Positions 32,581 to 40,628 of a stretch of DNA of 40,628 nt are shown here, one piece after another. Origin of the DNA: an uncultured Bacteroidales bacterium (lineage in GTDB: Bacteria; Bacteroidota; Bacteroidia; Bacteroidales; WCHB1-69). The notes beneath the pieces are model-generated. The model saw nothing but the letters and a program-made list of their open reading frames with translations, made no database searches and had not been told where the DNA came from. The DNA lies in contig CAMVOL010000022.1 of assembly GCA_947169105.1 (NCBI GenBank), forward strand, positions 1 to 40,628, read 5' to 3'. Numbering within the stretch: the stretch's first letter is position 1; each line of letters opens with the position of its first letter. The position numbers were made by a program, and so were the translations under genes.

Positions 32581-32885
32581 ATGCTCCTTCATATACTTAT
32601 ATTATCAAAAAGCGTTGCGCCCAAAAGATAACCGCGTTCTATCGCAACGTCTCCAAGAAGTACAAGCACACGTACTCCGAGGAGTTGATGCATAAAAACG
32701 CCGATGATGCATATAATTCCATGTATCAGATAGAAAGGACCCTTCTGCGACGCGAGCCGACTATCAGCCGGTGGAGCGGCTACCACATGGCCAACACCGA
32801 CAAATGGTACTTTGCCTACACCATTGATGGCGATACCATTACCATTGTGGATGCCTGCCACGCCCAAAACATGCATGACAAATAA
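32577..32885 (+). CDS. RelE/ParE-like toxin
   Basis: 102 residues, starting in a 4-bp overlap with the antitoxin. The C-terminal part ISRWSGYHMANTDKWYFAYTIDG and TITIVDACHAQNMHDK fits the ParE/RelE fold as found in Bacteroidota (central strands and a His-rich end). The N-terminal helices contain many Lys and Arg (KKRCAQKITAFYRNVSKKYK), as expected for ribosome- or nucleic-acid-binding toxins. Likely an mRNA interferase or gyrase poison held by the upstream antitoxin; which of the two cannot be decided here. A 9-mer array begins right after its stop. Confidence 0.72.
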   Translation: MNAPSYTYIIKKRCAQKITAFYRNVSKKYKHTYSEELMHKNADDAYNSMYQIERTLLRREPTISRWSGYHMANTDKWYFAYTIDGDTITIVDACHAQNMHDK

Positions 32886-33055
32886 CCTCCTACCTCCTAC
32901 TTTATAAACTTGACAAACTTTACAAACTTGCAACTTTACAAACTTGACAAACCTGTAACTTGATGAACTTTACAAACTTTACAAACTTGCAACTTGACAA
33001 ACTTGACAAACTTGACAAACTTGATGAACTTGATAAACTTGATGAACTTTACGAA
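32886..33055. repeat. Mosaic heptamer/nonamer array upstream of the giant surface protein
   Basis: Two CCTCCTA heptamers (32886-32899), then 18 units to 33055: 15 nonamers of the type CTTGACAAA, CTTTACAAA or CTTGATGAA, and three heptamers (CTTGCAA at 32927 and 32986, CCTGTAA at 32952). The nonamer differs from the heptamer by two inserted bases, so one family seems to have grown from the other. The array occupies 170 bp of the 209-bp gap between the toxin and the 33095 start. Confidence 0.8.
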
Positions 33056-33094
33056 CCCACACGAACCGATTATAAATTTTAAATTCCTAATTAT

Positions 33095-36000
33095 ATGAAA
33101 AAAGCCACCACCCTTTCGATTAACAGCCAACCATTCACAAACCACAAAACGAGAAGGTTCGCCGCCTTCCTCGCCGCCCTGCTCCTCCTCGCCCTGCCCT
33201 TCAACAAGGCGTGGGGACAAGAAACACTGACCGTTTATAACGGGACAACAACAAACCAATATATTCCTATGTATGGTTATTATTTCGATGCATATACCAA
33301 AAGTGAATTCATTATCCCGGCGAATCAATTGACTGCCATGAATGGATGCACGATTACGGCTTTGACATTTTATGCCTCTACAGTCGCAACTACCAATACT
33401 ACATGGTCAAACACCAATCAACAAATTTTCCTTAAAGAAGTTTCAGGCACTACTGAAACCGCATATAGTGGGACAAGTGGTGCTACTATCGTTAAAGAAG
33501 GATTGTTACCTATGCCAACCACTAGTACTAGCGGATATACCATCACTTTTACGACACCTTACACGTATAATGGAGGAAACCTTTTAATCGGCATATACAA
33601 TACCGCCAAGGGTTCATATAATAAAGTCACATGGTATGGAACAGGCAGTTTAACTTCTGGTGTTTCTGGTTATGGTCAAAACTCCAGTGCATTAAGTAGT
33701 GTCAGTTTTACTGCGCAAAACTTCATCCCTAAAACCACCTTCACCTACACGCCGCAGCAACTTGCTTCCTCCTACACCGTTACCGCTTCGGCTGACCCGA
33801 CGGCGGGCGGTTCGGTGACGATTAACAATGTGGCTACAAGTTCTGCCACCATTACCACCCACAATAATTGCACGCTGAAGGCTACTCCTGCCGCCAATTC
33901 TAGCTACGCGTTCACCTACTGGACGGACAACGGCACCATTGTTTCCTACGATGCTACCTACACCCTGACCGACGTGACACGCGACCATGCGATGGTGGCC
34001 CACTTCGCCCAACCCTTGATTATCACCACCACGGCAGAGTGGAACACCTTCTGCACCAATGTCAGCAATGGCACCAGTTATGCCGGTCAATTGGTCAAAT
34101 TGGGAGCGGACATCACGGTTTCCACCATGTGCGGCACAACTCCCGGGACCACCAACCGCCCCTTCCAAGGCACCTTCGACGGAGGCGGGCACACGCTGAC
34201 CGTGAACATTGATAATCAAAGCAGCGGGGCGGGTTCTGGCGATCAGAATCAGGGTATAGCCCCATTCCGCTACATCAGTGGAGCTACCATTAAAAACCTG
34301 ACAGTTACGGGATCGGTGAAAACAAAAGCGTACCATGCTGGCGGTTTGGTGGGCTTTACCGCCGACAACAGCAACAATACAATCCAAAACTGCCGTGTGA
34401 GCACAAACGTAACCAATCCCAACACAGGCCATAACAACAGCAACTATATGGGCGGCTTCATCGGACACAACAAGAACGCTACTACCCATATCATCGGCTG
34501 CGTTTTCGACGGTGAGCTCAATACGGAAGGCTACAAAGGCGGCTTCATCGGGTTTTCCGATGCGTCATCCGAGACAGTCAATATCGAAATCAAAGACAGT
34601 TATTTCGGTGGTAGCTTTGTCCCTGCACAATATAACAATTATCTGAATTTTTCTCCCGCAGGTCTCAGATCCACACATAGTTTTACAGTAAATCTCACAT
34701 CCAGCAATTTCTATTTTAATACGGATGGATATAATACAAATGGAAGTTCTAGTATGTACAATGGCACAGGGTATGACATTTTGTACAACGCCACCGGAAG
34801 CAAGCCCAAGCGCGGATACACCATCACAGGGGTCAGTCCGGCCACGGTGGACCGGAGCGGCAGCCCCACCGCTACCTACAATGTGAGCGGCATTGACGCC
34901 TACGCCACAGGGCTCGTTTACAACGGGAAGGTCATTGCGGAAAGTGGAGAAAACGTTTCCCTTACCCTCGGCGGCGGCGATGCCTACGACATCAACCCGG
35001 CCAACACCTCCTTCGGCCCCTCCGGAAGCAACTACAGCCTCACCATGGCGGCCACCGACTATGAAATTTCGACCGTCAACCTCGACTTCAACTGCGGCGG
35101 TTCCGGCACGGCCTCTGACCCCTACCTGCTGTGCGATGCCGACGACATCAACGCCCTCGCCAGTGTGACGAACGGAGGGTACATTGCAACCGCCGGCGTG
35201 TACTTCAAGGTGGCCGACAACTACGCCAATGGAACGGTTGTCACCCCCATCGGCAACAGCACCCACCCCTTCCAAGGCAACTTCGACGGCAACGGCAAGA
35301 CATTAGTCATCACCCGCACGGTTACCGCTGATTATAACGGACTCTTCGGCTTTGTGGGAGCAGGCGCCTATATACACGATGTGAAACTGAGCGGTTCCGT
35401 GGAGGGCGGCTCGTATAACTACATCGGAGGCATCGCAGGACAGGCTGTGGGTACAGCAAACGCCCCGGTCACCATCGCCAATTGTACCAACAATGCCCCA
35501 ATCTATGGGGTAGGTGACTATCGCGGCGGAATTGTGGGGAATGCAAATTATGTCAATATTACCAATTGTACCAATGCAAAATCAATTTCAGGAAGATATT
35601 GTATCGCCGGTATATGCGGCTTGTGTGGATCCTCCTCAAGCGGAAACAACAGCATCACAGATTGCACCAATAGCGGTTCCATAGCCGGTGTCCAAAATCC
35701 ATCGCAAACAGGATGGGTTATTGTGAATATTGGCGGTATAGTTGGTCTAGCATACCATAGCAATATTAACCGTTGTTCGAATGCGGGCGATGTGTCAACT
35801 GTCGGTTATGAAGGCGCTGGAGGTATTGGAGGGAAGGTGGAATATGCATCTTCGGTAAAGAATTGCTATAATAAAGGTTCGGTAACATCGACTTCTTCTT
35901 ATACGGCTTCTTCGTATGGAATAGGAGGTTTGGTCGGCGAACTTGGTGATAACAGTAATACCAACACTATTGAGAATTGCTACAATATTGGAACCGTAAG

Positions 36001-39000
36001 TGTTGCCAATACGACTCAATTAGGTGTAGGCGGTGTGGTCGGGTATAACGTGAGCGCCTCTATCCGCAACTGCTACAATGGCGGTACAATAAATGTGAAT
36101 TCCTCAAATATACAGTATTCGGGAAATATCTGTGGTGGCGGCAACAGCGGTGGTACTTTGTCGTACTGTTACTGGCCTTCGAGCATGTTAAGTGGTCGTC
36201 CTAAAGGAAATTCCTGCCAGAGTAGTGTCCCCTCCGGCACAACCATATCTCCCTTCAACCACACGTCAGATACCGCCACCAATACGCTGTCCACGAACGT
36301 CCTTAACACCACCGTTCTGGTGGATGCCCTGAACAACTGGCGCGAGAGCGTGTCGGGCAATGAAGATGACTACATGGAATGGACGGACGATGCATCGCCG
36401 TGGCCCAACAACGGGATGCCCATCCTCTACACACCCACCTGTCCCAAGCCCACCAATCTTGCTGTGGGTAGTGTGGGTGCCCATACCGCCACGCTCACAT
36501 GGACTCCCGGCGGCACCGAAACCGCTTGGCAGTACAGCTTGGACGGCGGCAACACTTGGCATGACTTCGCCAGCACGCCCACCGGCACCGGCACCAAAAC
36601 CAGCACCCTCACAGGATTGAATGCCGGCACCAACTACTCCGTGTGCGTGCGTGCCTACTGCGCCAGCGACGACCAGAGCCGCGCAAGTAACACCGTGTCG
36701 TTCCTTACCGGCCCCGACTTCTCGTGCGGCGGCTCCGGCACGGCCAACGACCCCTACCTGATCTGCACGCTCGCCGACATGAACCAGCTGGCCAACTCCG
36801 TCAACGGAGGCTGGTCCACCCAGAACGTCCATTTCAAGATGGCTAACGACATCGAAGGCTTCACTAACACGATAGGTACCAGCGCCAACCCCTTCAAGGG
36901 TACTTTCGATGGCGACGGACACACACTTACGGTGAACATCTCGGACATATCTACCAATAGCCAGCAGGGTGCGGCTCCGTTCCGCTTTATTCAAGGTGCC
37001 ACCATCAAGAACCTTGAGGTCGGCGGGTCGGTGACGGCCAACAGGCATCACGCTGGCGGTTTGGTCGGACAGGCTGCGGGTTCCGATGTAAATACCATCT
37101 TAAACTGCCTCGTTCACACGGATGTGACAAATGGCAATGAAGGAGTTAATAACAATAACTTTATTGGCGGTATCATCGGACAGAACGATGTGGCCACGAC
37201 CTATATCACTGGTTGCGTTTACGATGGAACACTCACATCTCAGGCTTTCAAGGGCGGTATGTTTGGCTTCTCCAATGCGGCAACTATCCACATTACGGAC
37301 AGTTATTTTGGAGGCAACTATTCAACCAATGGTCATGCAAATGGCAGCTTCTCGGCTTTGGGTTGTAGGTCTGCATCGTCTTTCACACTGAATATTATTC
37401 TCAACAATTTCTATTATAATAGGGATGATGGCAGTTTCCAGTCCGATCACACTAGTTATAATGCTGGCACGAACAGCAACCGTACGGGCACTGCCAAGCA
37501 CGGCTACACCATCACGGGCAACGATGTCACCGTGGCTTTGAACGGCACGCCCACCACCTACAGCGTGAGCGGCATCGAGGCCTACGCCAACGGCATCGTC
37601 TATAACGGCGACATCATTGCCGGCAGCGGCGACAATGTGGCGCTCAACCTCTTTGCCACGGGCGAAAGCACCGTCAGCTCATTCGTCGCCGACCATGGCA
37701 CCCTCACGGGTTCCACCAATCCCTACACCCTTGCCATGGCGGCCACCAACACCGTGATTTCGGCCGTCCCCTGCATCACCCTCACGGCCAATCCCGATCC
37801 GGACTTCACCTGCTTTGACGGCAGCACCTCGGTGACCCTGACGGCAAGTTCGCAAAACAGCACGTTTACATGGACACCTACCGGCACCGCAGGCACGGCC
37901 AACGGCGCTACCTATACGGTAACACCGGCAGCGGGCACCAACACCTACACCGTGAAGAACGGCACCGGATGCACGGCCTCCGTCACCATCAATGTGGTCA
38001 AGGCCAGCAACATTACGGTTTCGGCTCGGTCGCTGAATACGGGCAGCAGCAGCATCACCTGCGGCGAGCCGGTCATACTGTCGGCCTCGGGCATCGAGGG
38101 CGCCACCTACAACTGGTACAGCGACGCCGCCTGCACCCAGCTGGTGAAGGCCAACAGCGCCACCTACATTCCCCCCACTCCCGCAGTGGGCAGCCATACC
38201 TATTATGTGAAAGCATCGAAAGAGGTGTGGGGCAGTGAGCACGATGAGGTTCTTCCGTATGATGCTTCGGGAGCCTACGAGCTTCCCATCACCGAAGGGA
38301 CGGTGCGGGCCAAGTTAGAGGTGTGGGGTGCACAGGGTGGCTCCTACAATGCGTCCTATGGAGATGGCTATCTCGGTGGCAAGGGCGGCTATGCTGTCGG
38401 CACATGGGAATCTCCCACGGTGGGCAGTACGCTCTATGTGGTCGTGGGCGGGCAGCCTGCGGCATATACAACAGAACCAACAACGGGTGGCGCGTCAATC
38501 GCAGGCGGATACAATGGCGGTGGCAGCGCTGTGGTTCATTATTATGCTAGTGGTAGTAACAAAGGTTGGTCATTGCCACAGGGCGGTGGCGGTGCCACCC
38601 ATATCGCCACGGTTCCGGGCTTGTTGAGCAGTCTCTCATCGCAGCAAGACGCTGTTCTTGTGGTGGCAGGTGGTGGTAGTGGTTCCAGTTATTGTTATGG
38701 AAACAATGCCAGCAGTTCACCCAGTCTCAGCGGCTATAAGGCTTTTAATGGCTATGCGGGTGGAGGTACTATTTCAGATGGCTATAATGACACTTATAAG
38801 GCAAATCAGTCGACGTACGGCAATGGCGGTGCATTTGGACAAGGTGCAAGTTATACGGGAAATACGAATTATAGGTACGGACCTGCCGGTGGAGGTGGTG
38901 GCTGGTATGGCGGCGGTAATAAATACACAGCCGTGGATGTCTATGCGGAAGAAAATGTAAGGGGTTCTGGTGGCGGTTCCGGTCATGTGAACACCACGCT

Positions 39001-40628
39001 CCTTTCCTCTACCAATCTTATTGCCGGCAATGCCACCATGCCCAATCCTGCTGGCGGCACCATGACCGGTCGTTCGGGTAGCGGCTATGCACGTGTCACG
39101 CTGTACAAGCGCAGCCGCGAAGTCTGCGAGTCGGAGGCGAAGGCGGTCACGTTCACGGTGGCGGGGGTGGATGCCCCGGAAGTATCGGGTGAGACAATGA
39201 TCTGCTCCGGACAGAGTACCACTCTGTCGGTCTCTAACAGCGAGAGCGGCGTAATCTACAACTGGTACGATGCCCAGAATACGTTGGTTCAGGCCAACGC
39301 CACATCCTATACCACCCCCGCACTTACCAACGGCACCACTTATACGGTGAAGGCTTCTGTTGCGGTTGATGAGGTGGTATCCGCCTACGATTTCGACTAC
39401 ACGGGTGAGATACAGGAGGTGGTCGCTCCGAGCGGCGCCGACTATGCCGTGCTTGAAGTGTGGGGCGCAGAAGGCGGTGCCGGCCTCGCAGATGGGACAC
39501 CTAATGGTATAGGCGGAAAGGGCGGCTATGCAACAGGAAAATATACAACCACAGCAGGCCAGTACTTCTATGTGGTGGTCGGCGGAAAAGGCTCTACGGG
39601 CAAGGTGGGTAATGGTACTTCCGGCGTTATTACCGCTGCCGGCGGCTACAATGGCGGCGGCGGTGGCACGTGCGATGATGATTCCAGCCTCACAGGCGGA
39701 GAAGCTGCTGGCGCTGGTGGCGGTGCCACCCATATTGCCACATCTTCTGGCTTGTTGAAAGACCTGTCAGGAAATCCGGAGTCCGTTCTGCTGGTAGCTG
39801 GCGGCGGTGGCGGCGGATGCTATACTTCTGCTGGCGGTTACGGCGGCGGTTCATCGGCTGGAAAGGGAAATGCCTATAATGTGTCTGCCATTACGCCGAT
39901 ACCCGGCGGTTTCGGATATGGAGCTAACGGTTCCGGGATGGGTGATAGTGACGGCGTGGCTGGCGGCGGCGGTGGCTGGCAAGGTGGTAATGCCTATAGT
40001 TATAAAAATGGAAATGCTACAGGAGCCAGTAATGCAGACGGAGGCACAGGTTATAAAAAATCTTCGCTTACTGAAGACGCTCTTATCGCGGGCAATACCT
40101 CCATGCCCAATATTGCTGGAACAGGCAACGAGACCGGCCATACGGGTCACGGTCACGCCCGCATCGTCTTCTACGGCAACGGCGGCGGGCAGTGCGTCGC
40201 CCAGAAAACGGTCCATGTCACCGTCTATCAACCTACCGTTACCATTTCCGACAATTTGACGGACAAGACTATCTGTCCCAACGGCAGCACTTCGTTCACG
40301 GCTTCGGCCACCGGCGACGGCACCGTAAGCTACGAATGGACCACTCCCTCAGCTACAGTGGTCAGCGGTTCCACGTGTACCGCCTCCGTTGAAGGCCCCT
40401 ACACGGTGAACGTCACGGCCACCATCAACGGCTGCATCGCCACGGGCAGCAAGACCGTCAATCTTACCATCCTCCAGCCGAATGTGACCATCACCAACGA
40501 CCTGGCGGACGCCTCAATCTGCTCCGGCAACACCCACGATTTCACGGTCGAAGCCGGCGGCAACGGCGACATAAGCTACCAGTGGCGCCAGGGCGAAGCA
40601 ACGGTCGGCAGCAACAGTCCCAGCTTCA
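33095..40628 (+). CDS. Giant exported modular surface protein with GLUG, FnIII and glycine-rich domains (partial)
   Basis: One open frame from the ATG at 33095 to the window end, at least 2,511 residues, no stop; frame continuity was checked at several points. A long signal peptide (about 45 residues, ending KAWGQ). Domain order (approximate residues): N-terminal beta-domain 46-220; InlB B-repeat-like domain 225-300; GLUG-type beta-helix 1 (310-540, AGGLVGFTADN); GLUG region 2 (668-1090, starting CGGSGTASDPYLLC); FnIII-like 1115-1205 (CPKPTNLAVGSVGAHTATLTW); GLUG region 3 (1209-1500, CGGSGTANDPYLIC); Ig/PKD-like 1560-1730; glycine-rich domain A 1740-2010; Ig-like 2030-2095; glycine-rich domain B 2120-2365; PKD-like repeats 2375 onward. 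The glycine-rich domains show WGAQGG/WGAEGG, GGKGGYA, VVVGG, GGGATHIAT and LVVAGGG, as in the ALK/LTK-type glycine-rich family. A C-terminal T9SS sorting domain is expected but outside the window. Probably a surface adhesin or glycan/protein binder. Confidence 0.85.
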   Translation, partial: MKKATTLSINSQPFTNHKTRRFAAFLAALLLLALPFNKAWGQETLTVYNGTTTNQYIPMYGYYFDAYTKSEFIIPANQLTAMNGCTITALTFYASTVATTNTTWSNTNQQIFLKEVSGTTETAYSGTSGATIVKEGLLPMPTTSTSGYTITFTTPYTYNGGNLLIGIYNTAKGSYNKVTWYGTGSLTSGVSGYGQNSSALSSVSFTAQNFIPKTTFTYTPQQLASSYTVTASADPTAGGSVTINNVATSSATITTHNNCTLKATPAANSSYAFTYWTDNGTIVSYDATYTLTDVTRDHAMVAHFAQPLIITTTAEWNTFCTNVSNGTSYAGQLVKLGADITVSTMCGTTPGTTNRPFQGTFDGGGHTLTVNIDNQSSGAGSGDQNQGIAPFRYISGATIKNLTVTGSVKTKAYHAGGLVGFTADNSNNTIQNCRVSTNVTNPNTGHNNSNYMGGFIGHNKNATTHIIGCVFDGELNTEGYKGGFIGFSDASSETVNIEIKDSYFGGSFVPAQYNNYLNFSPAGLRSTHSFTVNLTSSNFYFNTDGYNTNGSSSMYNGTGYDILYNATGSKPKRGYTITGVSPATVDRSGSPTATYNVSGIDAYATGLVYNGKVIAESGENVSLTLGGGDAYDINPANTSFGPSGSNYSLTMAATDYEISTVNLDFNCGGSGTASDPYLLCDADDINALASVTNGGYIATAGVYFKVADNYANGTVVTPIGNSTHPFQGNFDGNGKTLVITRTVTADYNGLFGFVGAGAYIHDVKLSGSVEGGSYNYIGGIAGQAVGTANAPVTIANCTNNAPIYGVGDYRGGIVGNANYVNITNCTNAKSISGRYCIAGICGLCGSSSSGNNSITDCTNSGSIAGVQNPSQTGWVIVNIGGIVGLAYHSNINRCSNAGDVSTVGYEGAGGIGGKVEYASSVKNCYNKGSVTSTSSYTASSYGIGGLVGELGDNSNTNTIENCYNIGTVSVANTTQLGVGGVVGYNVSASIRNCYNGGTINVNSSNIQYSGNICGGGNSGGTLSYCYWPSSMLSGRPKGNSCQSSVPSGTTISPFNHTSDTATNTLSTNVLNTTVLVDALNNWRESVSGNEDDYMEWTDDASPWPNNGMPILYTPTCPKPTNLAVGSVGAHTATLTWTPGGTETAWQYSLDGGNTWHDFASTPTGTGTKTSTLTGLNAGTNYSVCVRAYCASDDQSRASNTVSFLTGPDFSCGGSGTANDPYLICTLADMNQLANSVNGGWSTQNVHFKMANDIEGFTNTIGTSANPFKGTFDGDGHTLTVNISDISTNSQQGAAPFRFIQGATIKNLEVGGSVTANRHHAGGLVGQAAGSDVNTILNCLVHTDVTNGNEGVNNNNFIGGIIGQNDVATTYITGCVYDGTLTSQAFKGGMFGFSNAATIHITDSYFGGNYSTNGHANGSFSALGCRSASSFTLNIILNNFYYNRDDGSFQSDHTSYNAGTNSNRTGTAKHGYTITGNDVTVALNGTPTTYSVSGIEAYANGIVYNGDIIAGSGDNVALNLFATGESTVSSFVADHGTLTGSTNPYTLAMAATNTVISAVPCITLTANPDPDFTCFDGSTSVTLTASSQNSTFTWTPTGTAGTANGATYTVTPAAGTNTYTVKNGTGCTASVTINVVKASNITVSARSLNTGSSSITCGEPVILSASGIEGATYNWYSDAACTQLVKANSATYIPPTPAVGSHTYYVKASKEVWGSEHDEVLPYDASGAYELPITEGTVRAKLEVWGAQGGSYNASYGDGYLGGKGGYAVGTWESPTVGSTLYVVVGGQPAAYTTEPTTGGASIAGGYNGGGSAVVHYYASGSNKGWSLPQGGGGATHIATVPGLLSSLSSQQDAVLVVAGGGSGSSYCYGNNASSSPSLSGYKAFNGYAGGGTISDGYNDTYKANQSTYGNGGAFGQGASYTGNTNYRYGPAGGGGGWYGGGNKYTAVDVYAEENVRGSGGGSGHVNTTLLSSTNLIAGNATMPNPAGGTMTGRSGSGYARVTLYKRSREVCESEAKAVTFTVAGVDAPEVSGETMICSGQSTTLSVSNSESGVIYNWYDAQNTLVQANATSYTTPALTNGTTYTVKASVAVDEVVSAYDFDYTGEIQEVVAPSGADYAVLEVWGAEGGAGLADGTPNGIGGKGGYATGKYTTTAGQYFYVVVGGKGSTGKVGNGTSGVITAAGGYNGGGGGTCDDDSSLTGGEAAGAGGGATHIATSSGLLKDLSGNPESVLLVAGGGGGGCYTSAGGYGGGSSAGKGNAYNVSAITPIPGGFGYGANGSGMGDSDGVAGGGGGWQGGNAYSYKNGNATGASNADGGTGYKKSSLTEDALIAGNTSMPNIAGTGNETGHTGHGHARIVFYGNGGGQCVAQKTVHVTVYQPTVTISDNLTDKTICPNGSTSFTASATGDGTVSYEWTTPSATVVSGSTCTASVEGPYTVNVTATINGCIATGSKTVNLTILQPNVTITNDLADASICSGNTHDFTVEAGGNGDISYQWRQGEATVGSNSPSF

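Noticed and set aside
32886-33055. Possible CRISPR array
   Set aside because: Units are 7-9 bp with no spacers and no cas genes; it is a tandem minisatellite.
38658-38960. Small plus- and minus-strand open frames inside 33095-40628
   Set aside because: All are out of frame with the continuous giant open frame, whose translation has coherent domains from start to end.

Overview
The window reads as a chromosomal segment of a member of the Bacteroidota, most likely order Bacteroidales. The evidence is a PorT-type outer-membrane protein and other type IX secretion (T9SS)-flavoured proteins, signal peptides ending in A-Q, a GWxTD-domain protein, -7 promoter elements of the TAnnTTTG type with little use of Shine-Dalgarno sites, a MurA with Asp in place of the usual catalytic Cys, and a multi-domain GLUG-repeat surface protein. 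I cannot name genus or species.

Layout. (1) 1-3932, minus strand: a PorE-like TPR/beta-propeller protein, a small beta-barrel protein, PorT, and the 5' part of glycyl-tRNA synthetase, which runs off the window. (2) 4101-9180, plus strand: a tight operon of a secreted subtilisin-like protease, a GWxTD protein broken by an in-frame TGA, an undecaprenyl-phosphate sugar transferase, thiamine pyrophosphokinase and a HAD hydrolase. (3) 9306-11239: grpE and dnaJ. (4) 11423-19260: a polysaccharide operon with seven genes at overlapping or near-zero spacing: Wzz-like protein, Wzy/ligase, Wzx flippase, three glycosyltransferases and UDP-GlcNAc 2-epimerase. (5) 19261-20952: an AAA+ ATPase (DUF4143 type) cassette with a three-fold 33-bp repeat promoter region, flanked by a 47-bp direct repeat of the epimerase 3' end. 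(6) 23571-20962, minus strand: murA and a polysaccharide deacetylase-like gene. (7) 23735-30248, plus strand: glgB and a 1,498-residue exported protein of unknown function. (8) 30400-33055: two toxin-antitoxin modules (AbiE-like and RelE/ParE-like), each bounded by short tandem-repeat arrays. (9) 33095 to the end: one open frame of more than 2,500 residues for an exported modular surface protein with GLUG, fibronectin III, Ig/PKD-like and two glycine-rich domains resembling the ALK/LTK glycine-rich region. Its 3' end lies outside the window.

The main non-coding theme is a dispersed family of intergenic heptamer arrays (consensus roughly CYTNTNA, in either orientation, partly expanded to nonamers) at seven places. 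Two of these share a larger bipartite element whose core spacing differs by exactly one heptamer. These arrays mark the borders of accessory modules. The most distinctive loci are the ATPase cassette in a duplicated gene end, the bipartite heptamer element, the 20-bp palindrome before the AbiE module, and the two large exported proteins.
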